This document shows positions 1 through 8,069 of a stretch of 51,098 nucleotides of DNA, piece after piece. The notes beneath the pieces were generated by a model. That model was not told the DNA's origin. It did not search any database and saw only the letters and a list, made by a program, of their open reading frames with translations. Numbering within the stretch: the stretch's first letter is position 1; each line of letters starts with the position of its first letter. The translations under genes were made by a program, and so were the position numbers. The DNA comes from Marinifilum caeruleilacunae (GTDB lineage: Bacteria; Bacteroidota; Bacteroidia; Bacteroidales; Marinifilaceae), in assembly GCF_013141825.1 (NCBI RefSeq), contig NZ_RZNH01000039.1:1-51098 (forward strand), written 5' to 3'.

Positions 1-108
1 GCTACAAGGGAAGCTACAAAGAAATGGACGATGCCAATCAGAAACTGGGGAGTGATCTTAAATCAGTTTTTAACTATATTTGAAGAAAGGGTCAGGCTCA
101 ACGCCTAA
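1..108 (+). CDS. IS256-family (Mutator-type) transposase, C-terminal fragment
   Basis: The first frame of the window is open from base 1 and ends at a TAA at 106-108, giving 35 residues. The stretch KKWTMPIRNWGVILNQF is the conserved C-terminal signature of IS256/Mutator-family transposases (W-T-x-P-x-R-N-W). The N-terminus and the DDE catalytic core lie left of the window, so I cannot say whether the gene is intact. It is followed within 20 bp by a candidate terminal inverted repeat, as expected for the 3' end of the transposase in this family. Another frame is also open here up to 83, but its peptide is not recognisable. Confidence 0.75.
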   Translation, partial: ATREATKKWTMPIRNWGVILNQFLTIFEERVRLNA

Positions 109-148
109 CCCTCTAAAATTTCATTTACACACTTTGTGGGACAGTGTC
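1..148 (+). mobile_element. Right end of an IS256-family insertion sequence
   Basis: The element comprises the transposase tail plus about 40 bp of downstream sequence. Read inward from base 148, the end begins GACACTGTCC and continues to TGTGTAAA, which resembles from memory the IS256 terminal repeat pattern (GAtaaaGTCC...TGTGTAAA). The likely inverted repeat is 123-148. The left end and the 8-9 bp target duplication are not in the window. The element ends about 22 bp beyond the stop codon of the next gene, so it probably landed in that gene's 3' flank. Confidence 0.65.
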
Positions 149-169
149 GGCTTTTTTCGTATCATGATT

Positions 170-943
170 TTAGAATACAATACGACATTCAATACTGCGT
201 TTCTTACATTCGGCCTGAATGCAATTTGCCGCTTGCCTGAAGTATTCCTTTCTCAGATACTGCTCTCTATTTAGCTTCTTAAAAATATGATCGGCATAAT
301 GATAATTCAACTTATCTACTATGATATAATCAACCACTCCTTCCAAACTTGTTACCAGGTTTTCGGTTCTTGGAAGAAGAGGAGCAATCATGGCATAAGT
401 TCTTAGTCCGGCAACATGCAATTCTTTCAAAGCCTTAATTCTCTCATCAATTACAGGTGCCGATGGCTCAAAAATTTCTCTTACACGATCGTTCCCCGTT
501 GGTATAGATAATCCAATTTCGATTTTAGTGAATTGTTGAAACAGATCCAGATCTCGCAAAACCAGAGGAGAGCGAGTTTGAATAATAACAGGCCAATCCT
601 TCTCTGCCAAAACCTGCAAACAAGCCCTGGTAATTTCATATTCCTTTTCTAGTGGCTGATATGGGTCGCAAGTGCCACTAATCCACACCTTCCCTTTTTG
701 TTTCTTTAGAACTTCTTTTTTTAATAATTCTGCAGCATTTGTTTTTACATCTACAAATTGTCCCCAAGGCTCCTCATGCTTTGTGTACTTCATCATGAAC
801 CTGGCATAACAATAAGAGCAAGCATGCTCACACCCGTTATAAGCATTTAATGCATAAGTATGAACTTTTGAATTGGAAAGGATACTTCTGGCAGTTTTTT
901 CTGTTACCAGGATATCAGATTTTCGATATTCGACTGTTTGCAT
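170..943 (-). CDS. Radical SAM protein, SPL (spore photoproduct lyase-like) family
   Basis: A 257-residue protein with a CxxxCxxC iron-sulfur motif (C38, C42, C45 in NGCEHACSYCYARF), the SAM-radical [4Fe-4S] site. Downstream GTCDPYQPLEKEYEITR and RSPLVLRD are typical of the SplB/COG1533 family found widely outside spore formers. The substrate of these non-spore homologues is mostly unknown, so photoproduct repair should not be assumed. It is monocistronic on the minus strand. Its 3' flank is occupied by the IS256 end. The length fits the shorter members of the family. Confidence 0.87.
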   Translation of the reverse strand: MQTVEYRKSDILVTEKTARSILSNSKVHTYALNAYNGCEHACSYCYARFMMKYTKHEEPWGQFVDVKTNAAELLKKEVLKKQKGKVWISGTCDPYQPLEKEYEITRACLQVLAEKDWPVIIQTRSPLVLRDLDLFQQFTKIEIGLSIPTGNDRVREIFEPSAPVIDERIKALKELHVAGLRTYAMIAPLLPRTENLVTSLEGVVDYIIVDKLNYHYADHIFKKLNREQYLRKEYFRQAANCIQAECKKRSIECRIVF

Positions 944-1011
944 TATAATTTACCTTTAGCAATTTTATTTCTTGAAGATTCAACCAACTCCAAAACTATT
1001 TATAAAAATAA

Positions 1012-1045
1012 CTTAGCCAGTGCAATTTTTATCGCACTGGCTAAG
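1012..1045 (-). terminator. Rho-independent terminator for the NTF2-like/DJ-1 operon
   Basis: A perfect 12-bp stem (1012-1023 with 1034-1045, CTTAGCCAGTGC and its complement) encloses a 10-nt loop. On the minus strand it is followed by a T-rich tract. It lies about 30 bp beyond the stop of the 1075-1617 gene. Confidence 0.7.
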
Positions 1046-1074
1046 GTTTATTTAAAAGAAATTTTTAATCTCTG

Positions 1075-1617
1075 CTATTTCTCTTCTGCGATAATATTTC
1101 GCATCTCCACTTCATTCAACCATTTCCCATCTTTCTTCACATAAATTGAGATATATTTTCCAAGCTTTACCTTCTCATTTGGCATTTTCCATCGTACCAA
1201 TCCGTATACATATCCCATTTTTGCTCCTTCGCCTACATGTGCTTGTATTGGCTCCCAGCTTAATTCAAAACCTTCCATTGTAAGTAGCTCCTTAAACATC
1301 ATCTTTTGGTTTTCTCTTCCAAAAATAGCTTCTACTCCGGGAGGATTTACCATAGCATTTTCTGTCAGATAAGTAAATGCTTTATCAAGATTACCTTCCT
1401 CAAACAAACGCATAATTTCTCGCTCTAAGAATAGCAACAAATGCTCGTCTCCATTATGATCTGCAAGTGGTTTTGTTCTTCTCTCGTCTGATAATTCAAC
1501 AAGTGTTTTACCATTAAATGTTTCTTTTGAATTTTCTTTTTTTGCGTATGCAGATACACTTAGCATTAGTGCAAAAACTGCCACAACGATTTGTTTCATA
1601 TGTGCTTTCATTTTCAT
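1075..1617 (-). CDS. Secreted NTF2-like (SnoaL/DUF4440-type) protein
   Basis: A 180-residue protein with an N-terminal signal peptide (hydrophobic IVVAVFALMLSVSAYA). The mature part resembles the cone-shaped NTF2-like fold: an N-terminal helix region (LLLFLEREIMRLFEEGNLDKAFTYL), then FGRENQKMMFKELL and beta strands ending GKWLNEVEMRNI. I infer the family from pattern, not from a catalytic motif, and the function is unknown. The first ATG lies 2 nt after the stop of the upstream DJ-1 gene, so the two are probably co-translated. An alternative start six codons in gives a cleaner signal peptide. Confidence 0.65.
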   Translation of the reverse strand: MKMKAHMKQIVVAVFALMLSVSAYAKKENSKETFNGKTLVELSDERRTKPLADHNGDEHLLLFLEREIMRLFEEGNLDKAFTYLTENAMVNPPGVEAIFGRENQKMMFKELLTMEGFELSWEPIQAHVGEGAKMGYVYGLVRWKMPNEKVKLGKYISIYVKKDGKWLNEVEMRNIIAEEK

Positions 1618-1619
1618 AA

Positions 1620-2147
1620 TTAATTTAATATTTCAACTAATTTGGGTAGTAACAAATGCAAAGATTTCTCCGTTTGAGCAGTGTAGTAATTTCTGTCTAC
1701 CTCAATTTCCTGACTACTACCCTTAACATTTTTCACCATATCCTTAATGTAAGGGTGGAGCGCAATGGTACTTCCTTTGGCTGCTTCTAATCCATCAAAA
1801 AGAAGTCCAGCCACACAATGACCAGCCATAATTTTACCTTTATCGCTAAAACTTTTCATCAGCTCTAACATCTCATCGTAACAGTCATTTCCTCCTTCCT
1901 GCAAATACTTTGGCATTGCATCTCCACATGCAAAAACCAATGCATCAAATTCTTCAACCTGCTCCTTAAGGTTTGCAACAATATCATCGGTTTCGAATGT
2001 TATGCCCGAATTGGTTTTTACTTTCGTTGATTTTGCCACTGCAAAAGTTTTGTAAGAAATCCCTTTTTCATAAAATGATTCCAGGTACTGAAACAGTCCC
2101 ATCCCATTTACAGGGTTCACCACTAGAATCGCTACTCTTTTTGCCAT
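1620..2147 (-). CDS. DJ-1/PfpI family protein
   Basis: A 175-residue protein beginning MAKRVAILVVNPVNGMG, typical of the DJ-1/PfpI Rossmann-like fold. The candidate nucleophile elbow is MAGHCVAGLLFDGLEAAKG, which places the conserved cysteine. Members include glyoxalase III-type deglycases, chaperones and proteases, and the sequence does not separate these. I chose the start at 2147 because AGGAGT lies 8 nt upstream. The open frame runs further to 2333, but that extension is not protein-like. It is first in an operon with the NTF2-like gene and divergent from the AraC gene, which may regulate it. Confidence 0.82.
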   Translation of the reverse strand: MAKRVAILVVNPVNGMGLFQYLESFYEKGISYKTFAVAKSTKVKTNSGITFETDDIVANLKEQVEEFDALVFACGDAMPKYLQEGGNDCYDEMLELMKSFSDKGKIMAGHCVAGLLFDGLEAAKGSTIALHPYIKDMVKNVKGSSQEIEVDRNYYTAQTEKSLHLLLPKLVEILN

Positions 2148-2412
2148 TTTTTTTACTCCTTTGTTATGTTCTAATTCATTATATACCAACATCAAAAAAA
2201 CTACACATTCACTGTTTTTGATTGTATGAGCAAAATTAGAGTCTATCCTGCCCTTGAACTTATACAGATCATAGTTTGTCAGATACAGATTACAGATGCG
2301 TATGAAACAGCTGAGACTTAGATAAAACTTCAAGAAAACAGAGATATGCCAATTCTGTAATCTGTATCAGGAAATCAGTAAAATCAATCAATTTTAAGTT
2401 GGAAGAATTCAA

Positions 2413-2420
2413 TACATTTG
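2413..2420 (+). promoter_or_regulatory. Bacteroidota -7 box for the AraC gene
   Basis: TACATTTG matches the TAnnTTTG -7 consensus of the Bacteroidota primary sigma factor. It lies 26 bp before the ATG. The -33 element is weak. Confidence 0.5.
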
Positions 2421-2445
2421 TATAATAAGGAAAGAAGTACAAGTC

Positions 2446-3366
2446 ATGAGAGATATCGTTTTCATCAAAACAATTACACAGCTTAACGAATTAATGGGCA
2501 CCAATAAACCCTCCCACCCTTTAATTTCCATCGATTATTTTGACCTAAGCAAACCAGGCAAATCGTGCTGCAATTCGCTTGATAAAAAATATGTTCTCGA
2601 ATTGTACCAGATCGTTCTTGAAGAAAATGCCGAAGGAAAGTTAGGTTATGGTCGAAGTTCATATGATTTTCAGGAGGGATCTCTTATTTTTTTAAAACCC
2701 GGGCAAGTATTTTACAGCGATGGATCATACAAAAATTATAACGATAAAGGTTGGTCCTTAAGCTTTCATCCCGATTTGATTCGAAAAACAGAATTGGGTG
2801 ATAAAATTGATGAATATTCATTCTTTTCCTATGATGCTAACGAAGCTCTTTTTCTTTCAGATAAAGAGAAAAAGTTTATTCTCAATATCGTTCAAACCAT
2901 CGAACAAGAGTACACTCACATTATAGACAAACACAGTAATGAACTAATCATTACAAATTTGAAATTATTGCTTGACTACAGTAAACGATATTACGATCGA
3001 CAATTCTATACCCGAACGAATCTTAATAAAGATGTTGTAAGTCGTTTCGAAAAGCTTTTAAAGGACTATTACAATCAGAACAAACAATTGGAACTAGGCA
3101 TACCAAGTGTGAAATACTGCGGGGAAGAACTTCAAATGTCGCCCAACTATTTAAGCGACCTTCTCCGGAAAGAAACAGGCCGAAATGCACTTGATCACAT
3201 CCATTTTTTTGTGATAGAAAAAGCCAAGACTGACCTGCTAAATTCGGTAGGTGGAATTAGCCAGGTTGCCTTTGATTTGGGCTTCGAACATGCTCCTTAT
3301 TTTAGCAAGCTCTTTAAAAAGAAAACTGGCATGAGTCCAAGGGAATACATCCAACAGGCAGAATAA
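2446..3366 (+). CDS. AraC-family transcriptional regulator
   Basis: A 306-residue protein. The first ~170 residues form a cupin-like sensory half (SYDFQEGSLIFLKPGQVFYSD is typical of the N-terminal arm). The C-terminus carries two helix-turn-helix units: the first includes ELQMSPNYLSDLLRKETG, the second ISQVAFDLGFEHAPYFSKLF, followed by the family signature KKKTGMSPREY. The effector is unknown. It is transcribed away from the DJ-1/NTF2-like pair, a common arrangement for a regulator and its target, so it may control that operon and itself. This target assignment is inference. Confidence 0.92.
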   Translation: MRDIVFIKTITQLNELMGTNKPSHPLISIDYFDLSKPGKSCCNSLDKKYVLELYQIVLEENAEGKLGYGRSSYDFQEGSLIFLKPGQVFYSDGSYKNYNDKGWSLSFHPDLIRKTELGDKIDEYSFFSYDANEALFLSDKEKKFILNIVQTIEQEYTHIIDKHSNELIITNLKLLLDYSKRYYDRQFYTRTNLNKDVVSRFEKLLKDYYNQNKQLELGIPSVKYCGEELQMSPNYLSDLLRKETGRNALDHIHFFVIEKAKTDLLNSVGGISQVAFDLGFEHAPYFSKLFKKKTGMSPREYIQQAE

Positions 3367-3449
3367 TAAACCTCTATCTGATACAATTAAAAGCCATCCA
3401 ATTCGGGTGGCTTTTTGCATAAGTCCTCCCTCCTATTCAAAAAATCTTT

Positions 3450-3457
3450 TATTTTTG
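3450..3457 (+). promoter_or_regulatory. Candidate -7 box for the PAP2 gene
   Basis: TATTTTTG matches TAnnTTTG and lies 21 bp before the GTG start. No clear -33 TTG was seen. Confidence 0.4.
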
Positions 3458-3478
3458 TTGGATTCTAAAATTTAACCT

Positions 3479-4222
3479 GTGAAAAATAAGCTTTTACCAC
3501 TCATATTGCTTCTGCTGATATCCATACAATCGAAGGCATTTGAATTGAATCAGAAAGATTCTATTCCTTATTTTAAAAACTCCCGAAACATCCTAAATCC
3601 CGGTTTGGGCAAAGAAGTGTTTAGCAGCAAAAACCTCATTGTTTTTGGTGGTTTATTAGGAGGCGCATTCTTAATTGATGAATGGGCAAATGACAGAATC
3701 AAAGACAATCAAAGTTCAGCTGCGGAAAAGTATACCGATTTTTTCAATGAATTTGGTGAAAAGAAAATAATAGCACCATCGATAGTAGCCACCTGGGCCA
3801 TTGGCACAATTATTAAAGATGAACGCCTTTCGAACACCGCATTAAACTCAGCCAAAGCATTGGCTACAGGAGCCATATTAACCGAAAGCATCAAGATTTT
3901 GGCAGGACGTTCACGCCCCGATCAAATGCATGGCAATATGCATTTCGATGCTTTTGGAGGAAAAGACAACAATAGTAAATCTTTTCCCTCGGGTCATGCA
4001 TTTGTGGCATGGTCTGTGTTCACTCCATTTGCCGAAGAATACAGCAAGTGGATATACGTAATTCCAGCATCGGTAAGTTTGGCCAGAATGTATCGAAACC
4101 GACACTGGTTCTCAGATGTTGTTTTGGGTGGAGGAATTGGCTATTTTGCAGGCCTTTATTTTCACAAGCGGAAGAACCAAAGGGTGATCTTCAATGGAAA
4201 TGGAATTGTAATTAAATTTTAA
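3479..4222 (+). CDS. PAP2-superfamily phosphatase (secreted or membrane-associated)
   Basis: A 247-residue protein starting with GTG and a signal peptide (LLPLILLLLISIQSKA). The three parts of the phosphatidic acid phosphatase type 2 signature are present: K139...R146-P147 (KILAGRSRP), PSGH at 170-173, and R203-x5-H209-x3-D213 (RMYRNRHWFSD), with H173 and H209 as the expected catalytic histidines. Family members dephosphorylate lipid phosphates such as undecaprenyl diphosphate or lipid A precursors on the periplasmic side. The exact substrate is not determined. It precedes the POT transporter by 30 bp and could be co-transcribed with it. Confidence 0.88.
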   Translation: MKNKLLPLILLLLISIQSKAFELNQKDSIPYFKNSRNILNPGLGKEVFSSKNLIVFGGLLGGAFLIDEWANDRIKDNQSSAAEKYTDFFNEFGEKKIIAPSIVATWAIGTIIKDERLSNTALNSAKALATGAILTESIKILAGRSRPDQMHGNMHFDAFGGKDNNSKSFPSGHAFVAWSVFTPFAEEYSKWIYVIPASVSLARMYRNRHWFSDVVLGGGIGYFAGLYFHKRKNQRVIFNGNGIVIKF

Positions 4223-4252
4223 GCAACTAACACAACCAAAAAAATAAAAGTA

Positions 4253-5692
4253 ATGAGTATCGTTAAAGTATTTAAAAAATTCCCAAGAACCTTTTGGGTA
4301 GCAAACACAATTGAGCTTTTCGAAAGATGGGCCTGGTACGGCTTTTTCATGTTATTTGCCAATTACCTTACTGGTTCGACCGATATAGGAGCCCTTGGAT
4401 TATCGCAGGCACAAAAAGGGATCATCATGGGTGTAGGTACAGGTATTTTGTACTTTCTTCCAGTAATTACAGGTGCAATTGCAGATAAATATGGATATAA
4501 AAAGGTATTGGGCATTTCCTTTGTGGTATACAGTACCGCTTTTATTGCATTGCCATTATTCAACACCTTTGCAGGCGTTTTTGCCATGTATTTGTATTTG
4601 GCATTAGGTGCTGCACTTTTTAAACCAATTATTTCGGCAACTGTTGCCAAAACTACCGACGAAGAAACCTCATCTATTGGGTTTGGAATTTTTTACATGA
4701 TGGTTAATGTTGGTGCATTTATTGGTCCTTTGGTAACCCTTGCTTATAAAGATAGCGGATACACTACCGTTTTCTACATTTCTGCAGCTGTAATTTTAGT
4801 CAACTTTATCTTGATTCTTTTCTATAAAGAACCCGAAAGAGAGATTAAACAAGAGTCATTGGGCCAGGCAATCGGAAATGTATTCAGAAATATCGGAACA
4901 GCACTTAGCGATTTTAAATTCGTAATATTCCTTCTTCTTGTTGCCGCATTTTGGAGCATGTATTATCAATTGTTTTTTACCTTACCGGTATTCATTACCC
5001 AATGGGTAGACACCTCTTCAATTTACAACTTCTTTGAAGGTTTTATGCCAGCGGTTACCGAAACCTATGGTAAAGATGGACAAATGGATTCAGAGTTCAT
5101 TGTGAATTTCGATGCCATGTTCATCATTATATTCCAAATTATTATTTCATCTATCGTGATGAAATTAAAGCCATTAAAGGCAATGATGGGTGGAATTTTA
5201 GTTTGTACCATTGGGATGGCACTTACATTATACACACAAAATGTATTGTTCGTGATTGTAGCAATTTTCATCTTCTCGGTGGGTGAAATGGCTAGCTCTC
5301 CGAAAATTACAGAGTATATTGGTAGAATTGCACCAAAAGATAAGGTAGGTTTGTACATGGGCTGTTCATTCTTGCCAGTATTTGCAGGTAGTACACTTGG
5401 TGGTATTATTTCCGGTAATGTGTATGGTAGCATGTCCGATAAGGTAAATCTCCTGGTAACAGAGGTTGAGAAAAGAGGCTTGGACATTCCAGCCATTTCG
5501 AAAGATTTCTCGGCAACCGAATATTTCAATCGAGCTGGTGAATTAATGGGCATGAATCAAACCGAATTAACCCAATTCCTGTGGAACACTTATCATCCAG
5601 GCAGTATCTGGTATGTAATTTTAGCAATTGGTTTATTCGCTGTAATTGCACTTTATTTTTACGATAAATTATTACTGAATAAAAAGTCTTAA
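4253..5692 (+). CDS. Proton-dependent oligopeptide transporter (POT/PTR family)
   Basis: A 479-residue polytopic inner-membrane protein. The N-terminal ELFERWAWYGFFMLFANYL is the POT ExxER(F/W) region of helix 1, which takes part in proton coupling. The fold is MFS with a longer central loop (around residues 255-280) and a final hydrophobic helix (IWYVILAIGLFAVIALYFY). Such proteins import di- and tripeptides with protons. The length fits the DtpT/DtpA type. A strong terminator follows directly. Confidence 0.93.
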   Translation: MSIVKVFKKFPRTFWVANTIELFERWAWYGFFMLFANYLTGSTDIGALGLSQAQKGIIMGVGTGILYFLPVITGAIADKYGYKKVLGISFVVYSTAFIALPLFNTFAGVFAMYLYLALGAALFKPIISATVAKTTDEETSSIGFGIFYMMVNVGAFIGPLVTLAYKDSGYTTVFYISAAVILVNFILILFYKEPEREIKQESLGQAIGNVFRNIGTALSDFKFVIFLLLVAAFWSMYYQLFFTLPVFITQWVDTSSIYNFFEGFMPAVTETYGKDGQMDSEFIVNFDAMFIIIFQIIISSIVMKLKPLKAMMGGILVCTIGMALTLYTQNVLFVIVAIFIFSVGEMASSPKITEYIGRIAPKDKVGLYMGCSFLPVFAGSTLGGIISGNVYGSMSDKVNLLVTEVEKRGLDIPAISKDFSATEYFNRAGELMGMNQTELTQFLWNTYHPGSIWYVILAIGLFAVIALYFYDKLLLNKKS

Positions 5693-5722
5693 TTGACTTC
5701 AAATAAAATTTAATATTTCTTA

Positions 5723-5747
5723 ATCCCGCTATGGCGGGATTTTTTTT
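5723..5747 (+). terminator. Rho-independent terminator after the POT gene
   Basis: ATCCCGC and GCGGGAT pair around a short TATG loop, followed by eight T residues. Confidence 0.85.
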
Positions 5748-5922
5748 GCCATTTTCATCAAAATATTATTGAAAAATAAGGCTATCTAGCAGATATTTCA
5801 TAATTTGGCCTCAATATTCCGTGCAACAACAGTCACTTTTCTGTGATTTGTTCGTAGTATATACAACCACAACCATTTTATGCTATCAACCAAAACATTA
5901 CAAATTTGATAAGGCATACTAT

Positions 5923-7638
5923 ATGACAAAACTTTTACGCGTAAAATCTCTTTTCATTCTTCATGCACTACTTTTGTGGAGCAGCATTCTGTTTGCACAA
6001 GTAAGTGTTGATGAATATTACCAGTCTGCTACTGGAAAAACTGGTGGTGAATTAAAATTTGCTTTGTACGAAATTATTAAAGAGCAAACGGTTATTCCTT
6101 ACACCACAAAACAGGCCGGCGACGAGTACAATGTTTGGGAAGCTTTAAAAGAAGCAGATCAAGATCCAGCCAATGCAGACAATGTAATTTTAATTTACAC
6201 CGGACGCAGTGAAGCAAAGTCTTCGAGCGATTGGAATCGTGAACACATTTGGGCGAAATCCTATGGTTTGGGCGATCCTTATGACGATCCGGGGGCAGCA
6301 ACAGATGTGCATGCGCTTCGTCCTTGCGATGGAAGTGTAAATACCGATAGAAGCAATAAATTTTTCGACAATGGTGGCACGCCTCACGACGAAGCTACAG
6401 AATGTAAGTACGATGACGATTCATGGGAACCGCGCGATGAAGTTAAAGGTGACATTGCCAGAATCATTTTCTATATGGCCGTAAGGTATAAAGGAGAAAA
6501 TGGCGAACCGAACTTATCTGTTACTGATGATATGGCAGATTACAGAAGCGGAAAGCCTGTTCATGGAAAATTATCAAGCCTGATAGAGTGGAATACTCAG
6601 GATCCTGTGGATGATGCCGAACGTGCACGAAACGAAAAAATTTACGAAATTCAAGGCAATAGAAACCCTTTTGTTGATCATCCTGAATGGGTAAACATTT
6701 GGACGGGAACAGATTCCAGCAGTCCTATATTTAATGATCTTTTACCTGAAAACGGAGCTACTTCAGTATCGCTTACAAGCAATTTAACCATTAGCTTTAA
6801 CGAAGAGGTGAAAGAAGGCATGGGAACAGTTCGTATTTACAATTATGATTCTGATGTTGAATTTGAGTCGTTAGATGTAACTTCGAACAGAGTAACATTT
6901 TCGGGCAACAAAGTACGAATTAATCCTGAAGCAATGCTAGAAGAGGGTGTTAAGTACTATGTATTAATCGATAATGGTGCAATTACCGATGCTTACTCAA
7001 ACACATACGATGGCATTACAGATAAAGAATTCTGGACCTTTACAGCGACTTACACTGCTCCTGACTTGGTTGATTTTAGTCCTGAAGATGACAGCAATGG
7101 CATTTCCATTTCAACAGATTTGGAATTGACTTTCGACAAAGATGTACAGGCTGGCGATGGTAATATTGATGTATACAACAACTCAGGCTTAGTTGAAAGT
7201 ATTAGTGCATCTTCGTCTGATGTTACTTTTAACGGTGATATGGTAAGTGTTGATATCACTGACGATTTGGAAGGAGCAACAGAATACTATATTCTGATTG
7301 ACGACAATGCTTTTATCAGTGCAAACGGAGTTGCTTATGAAGGTATTTCGGACAATACGGCATGGACATTCACAAGCGAGGTAATTACCGGCATTGATGA
7401 TTTATATGCTAAAGGTGTCCCTTCTTTCTACCCGAATCCGGCAACACGAGAAATCAAATTAACCAATATGGATAAGGTGGTTTCTATTCACATTACCAAC
7501 CTTACGGGAAGAAACATTATGGAAGTAAAATCTCCTGATACTCGCATCTCGATTGCGAACCTGCCAAAAGGAATGTACTTTGTTACCTTTATTTCGAACG
7601 ATGGCAACAGGGTAACTAAAAAACTATTGAAAAGATAA
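5923..7638 (+). CDS. Secreted endonuclease I with two Ig-like domains and a T9SS sorting domain
   Basis: A 571-residue protein starting at the internal ATG in front of a good signal peptide (SLFILHALLLWSSILFAQ). The endonuclease I (EndA/NucM) core spans about residues 30-260: NREHIWAKSYG with the catalytic His near 108, DVHALRPCDGSVN, and WEPRDEVKGDIARIIFYMA. Two related SbsA/Big_5-type Ig-like repeats follow, each with the pattern P-E-(N/D)-G/S...SxDLxxTFxxxVxxGxG and ending WTFT. The last ~75 residues (SFYPNPATREIKL ... KGMYFVTFISNDG) are a type A T9SS C-terminal sorting domain. It probably acts as an extracellular or surface nuclease that scavenges DNA. The 34-codon upstream extension is unlikely to be translated. 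Confidence 0.92.
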   Translation: MTKLLRVKSLFILHALLLWSSILFAQVSVDEYYQSATGKTGGELKFALYEIIKEQTVIPYTTKQAGDEYNVWEALKEADQDPANADNVILIYTGRSEAKSSSDWNREHIWAKSYGLGDPYDDPGAATDVHALRPCDGSVNTDRSNKFFDNGGTPHDEATECKYDDDSWEPRDEVKGDIARIIFYMAVRYKGENGEPNLSVTDDMADYRSGKPVHGKLSSLIEWNTQDPVDDAERARNEKIYEIQGNRNPFVDHPEWVNIWTGTDSSSPIFNDLLPENGATSVSLTSNLTISFNEEVKEGMGTVRIYNYDSDVEFESLDVTSNRVTFSGNKVRINPEAMLEEGVKYYVLIDNGAITDAYSNTYDGITDKEFWTFTATYTAPDLVDFSPEDDSNGISISTDLELTFDKDVQAGDGNIDVYNNSGLVESISASSSDVTFNGDMVSVDITDDLEGATEYYILIDDNAFISANGVAYEGISDNTAWTFTSEVITGIDDLYAKGVPSFYPNPATREIKLTNMDKVVSIHITNLTGRNIMEVKSPDTRISIANLPKGMYFVTFISNDGNRVTKKLLKR

Positions 7639-7660
7639 GTTTTAAGACTTTATAAATGCA

Positions 7661-7694
7661 AAAGACTGTTCCTTTACGGAGCAGTCTTTTTTTT
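7661..7694 (+). terminator. Rho-independent terminator after the endonuclease gene
   Basis: AAAGACTG pairs with CAGTCTTT, with an inner TCC/GGA pairing, and is followed by a run of T. Confidence 0.8.
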
Positions 7695-8020
7695 GCTCCT
7701 GTACCCACTAAAACCAGTAAGATTAACTACTTCAACTCAGCTACAATATCAATACTCACATTTTGTAAATAGGCAGAAACACTTTTGTTCGTATCTTATA
7801 TTGAATCACCAAAGAATGAAATCATTATCATGATTAATTTGTAGATCAATAGACTTCTCATTCATCCTGAATTACAGCCTTGATTTGTTATTACCCTTAG
7901 ATTCCAGAAGAACCACTTAAAGAATTTCGACGTCCGTAATGACTTTAAAAAGATATAAAACTTGAACAATTCATTCGATAAGACAATAACACGATTTAGA
8001 TCGAAATATTAAAGCATAAA
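7695..8020. other. Intergenic stretch without a recognisable gene
   Basis: About 325 bp lies between two converging terminators. I see no open frame with protein-like composition, no tRNA and no strong repeat. Confidence 0.6.
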
Positions 8021-8049
8021 AAACCCCGAATCGATATGATCCGGGGTTC
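8021..8049 (-). terminator. Rho-independent terminator for the TonB receptor operon
   Basis: AACCCCG (8022-8028) pairs with CGGGGTT (8042-8048). On the minus strand it is followed by a T run, about 20 bp beyond the lipoprotein stop. Confidence 0.82.
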
Positions 8050-8069
8050 TGTATTTTATGGATAAAAGA

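Noticed and set aside
938-1144. Open frame of 68 codons on the plus strand
   Set aside because: It crosses a terminator hairpin and the end of the NTF2-like gene on the other strand.
2148-2333. N-terminal extension of the DJ-1 gene
   Set aside because: AGGAGT lies just before the internal ATG at 2147 and the extension does not match DJ-1 family N-termini.
5065-5553. 162-codon open frame on the minus strand within the POT gene
   Set aside because: It is a shadow of the transporter in the opposite strand, with no start context or family match.
5821-5922. 34-codon extension of the endonuclease I gene
   Set aside because: The signal peptide starts at the ATG at 5923; the upstream part is not signal-like.
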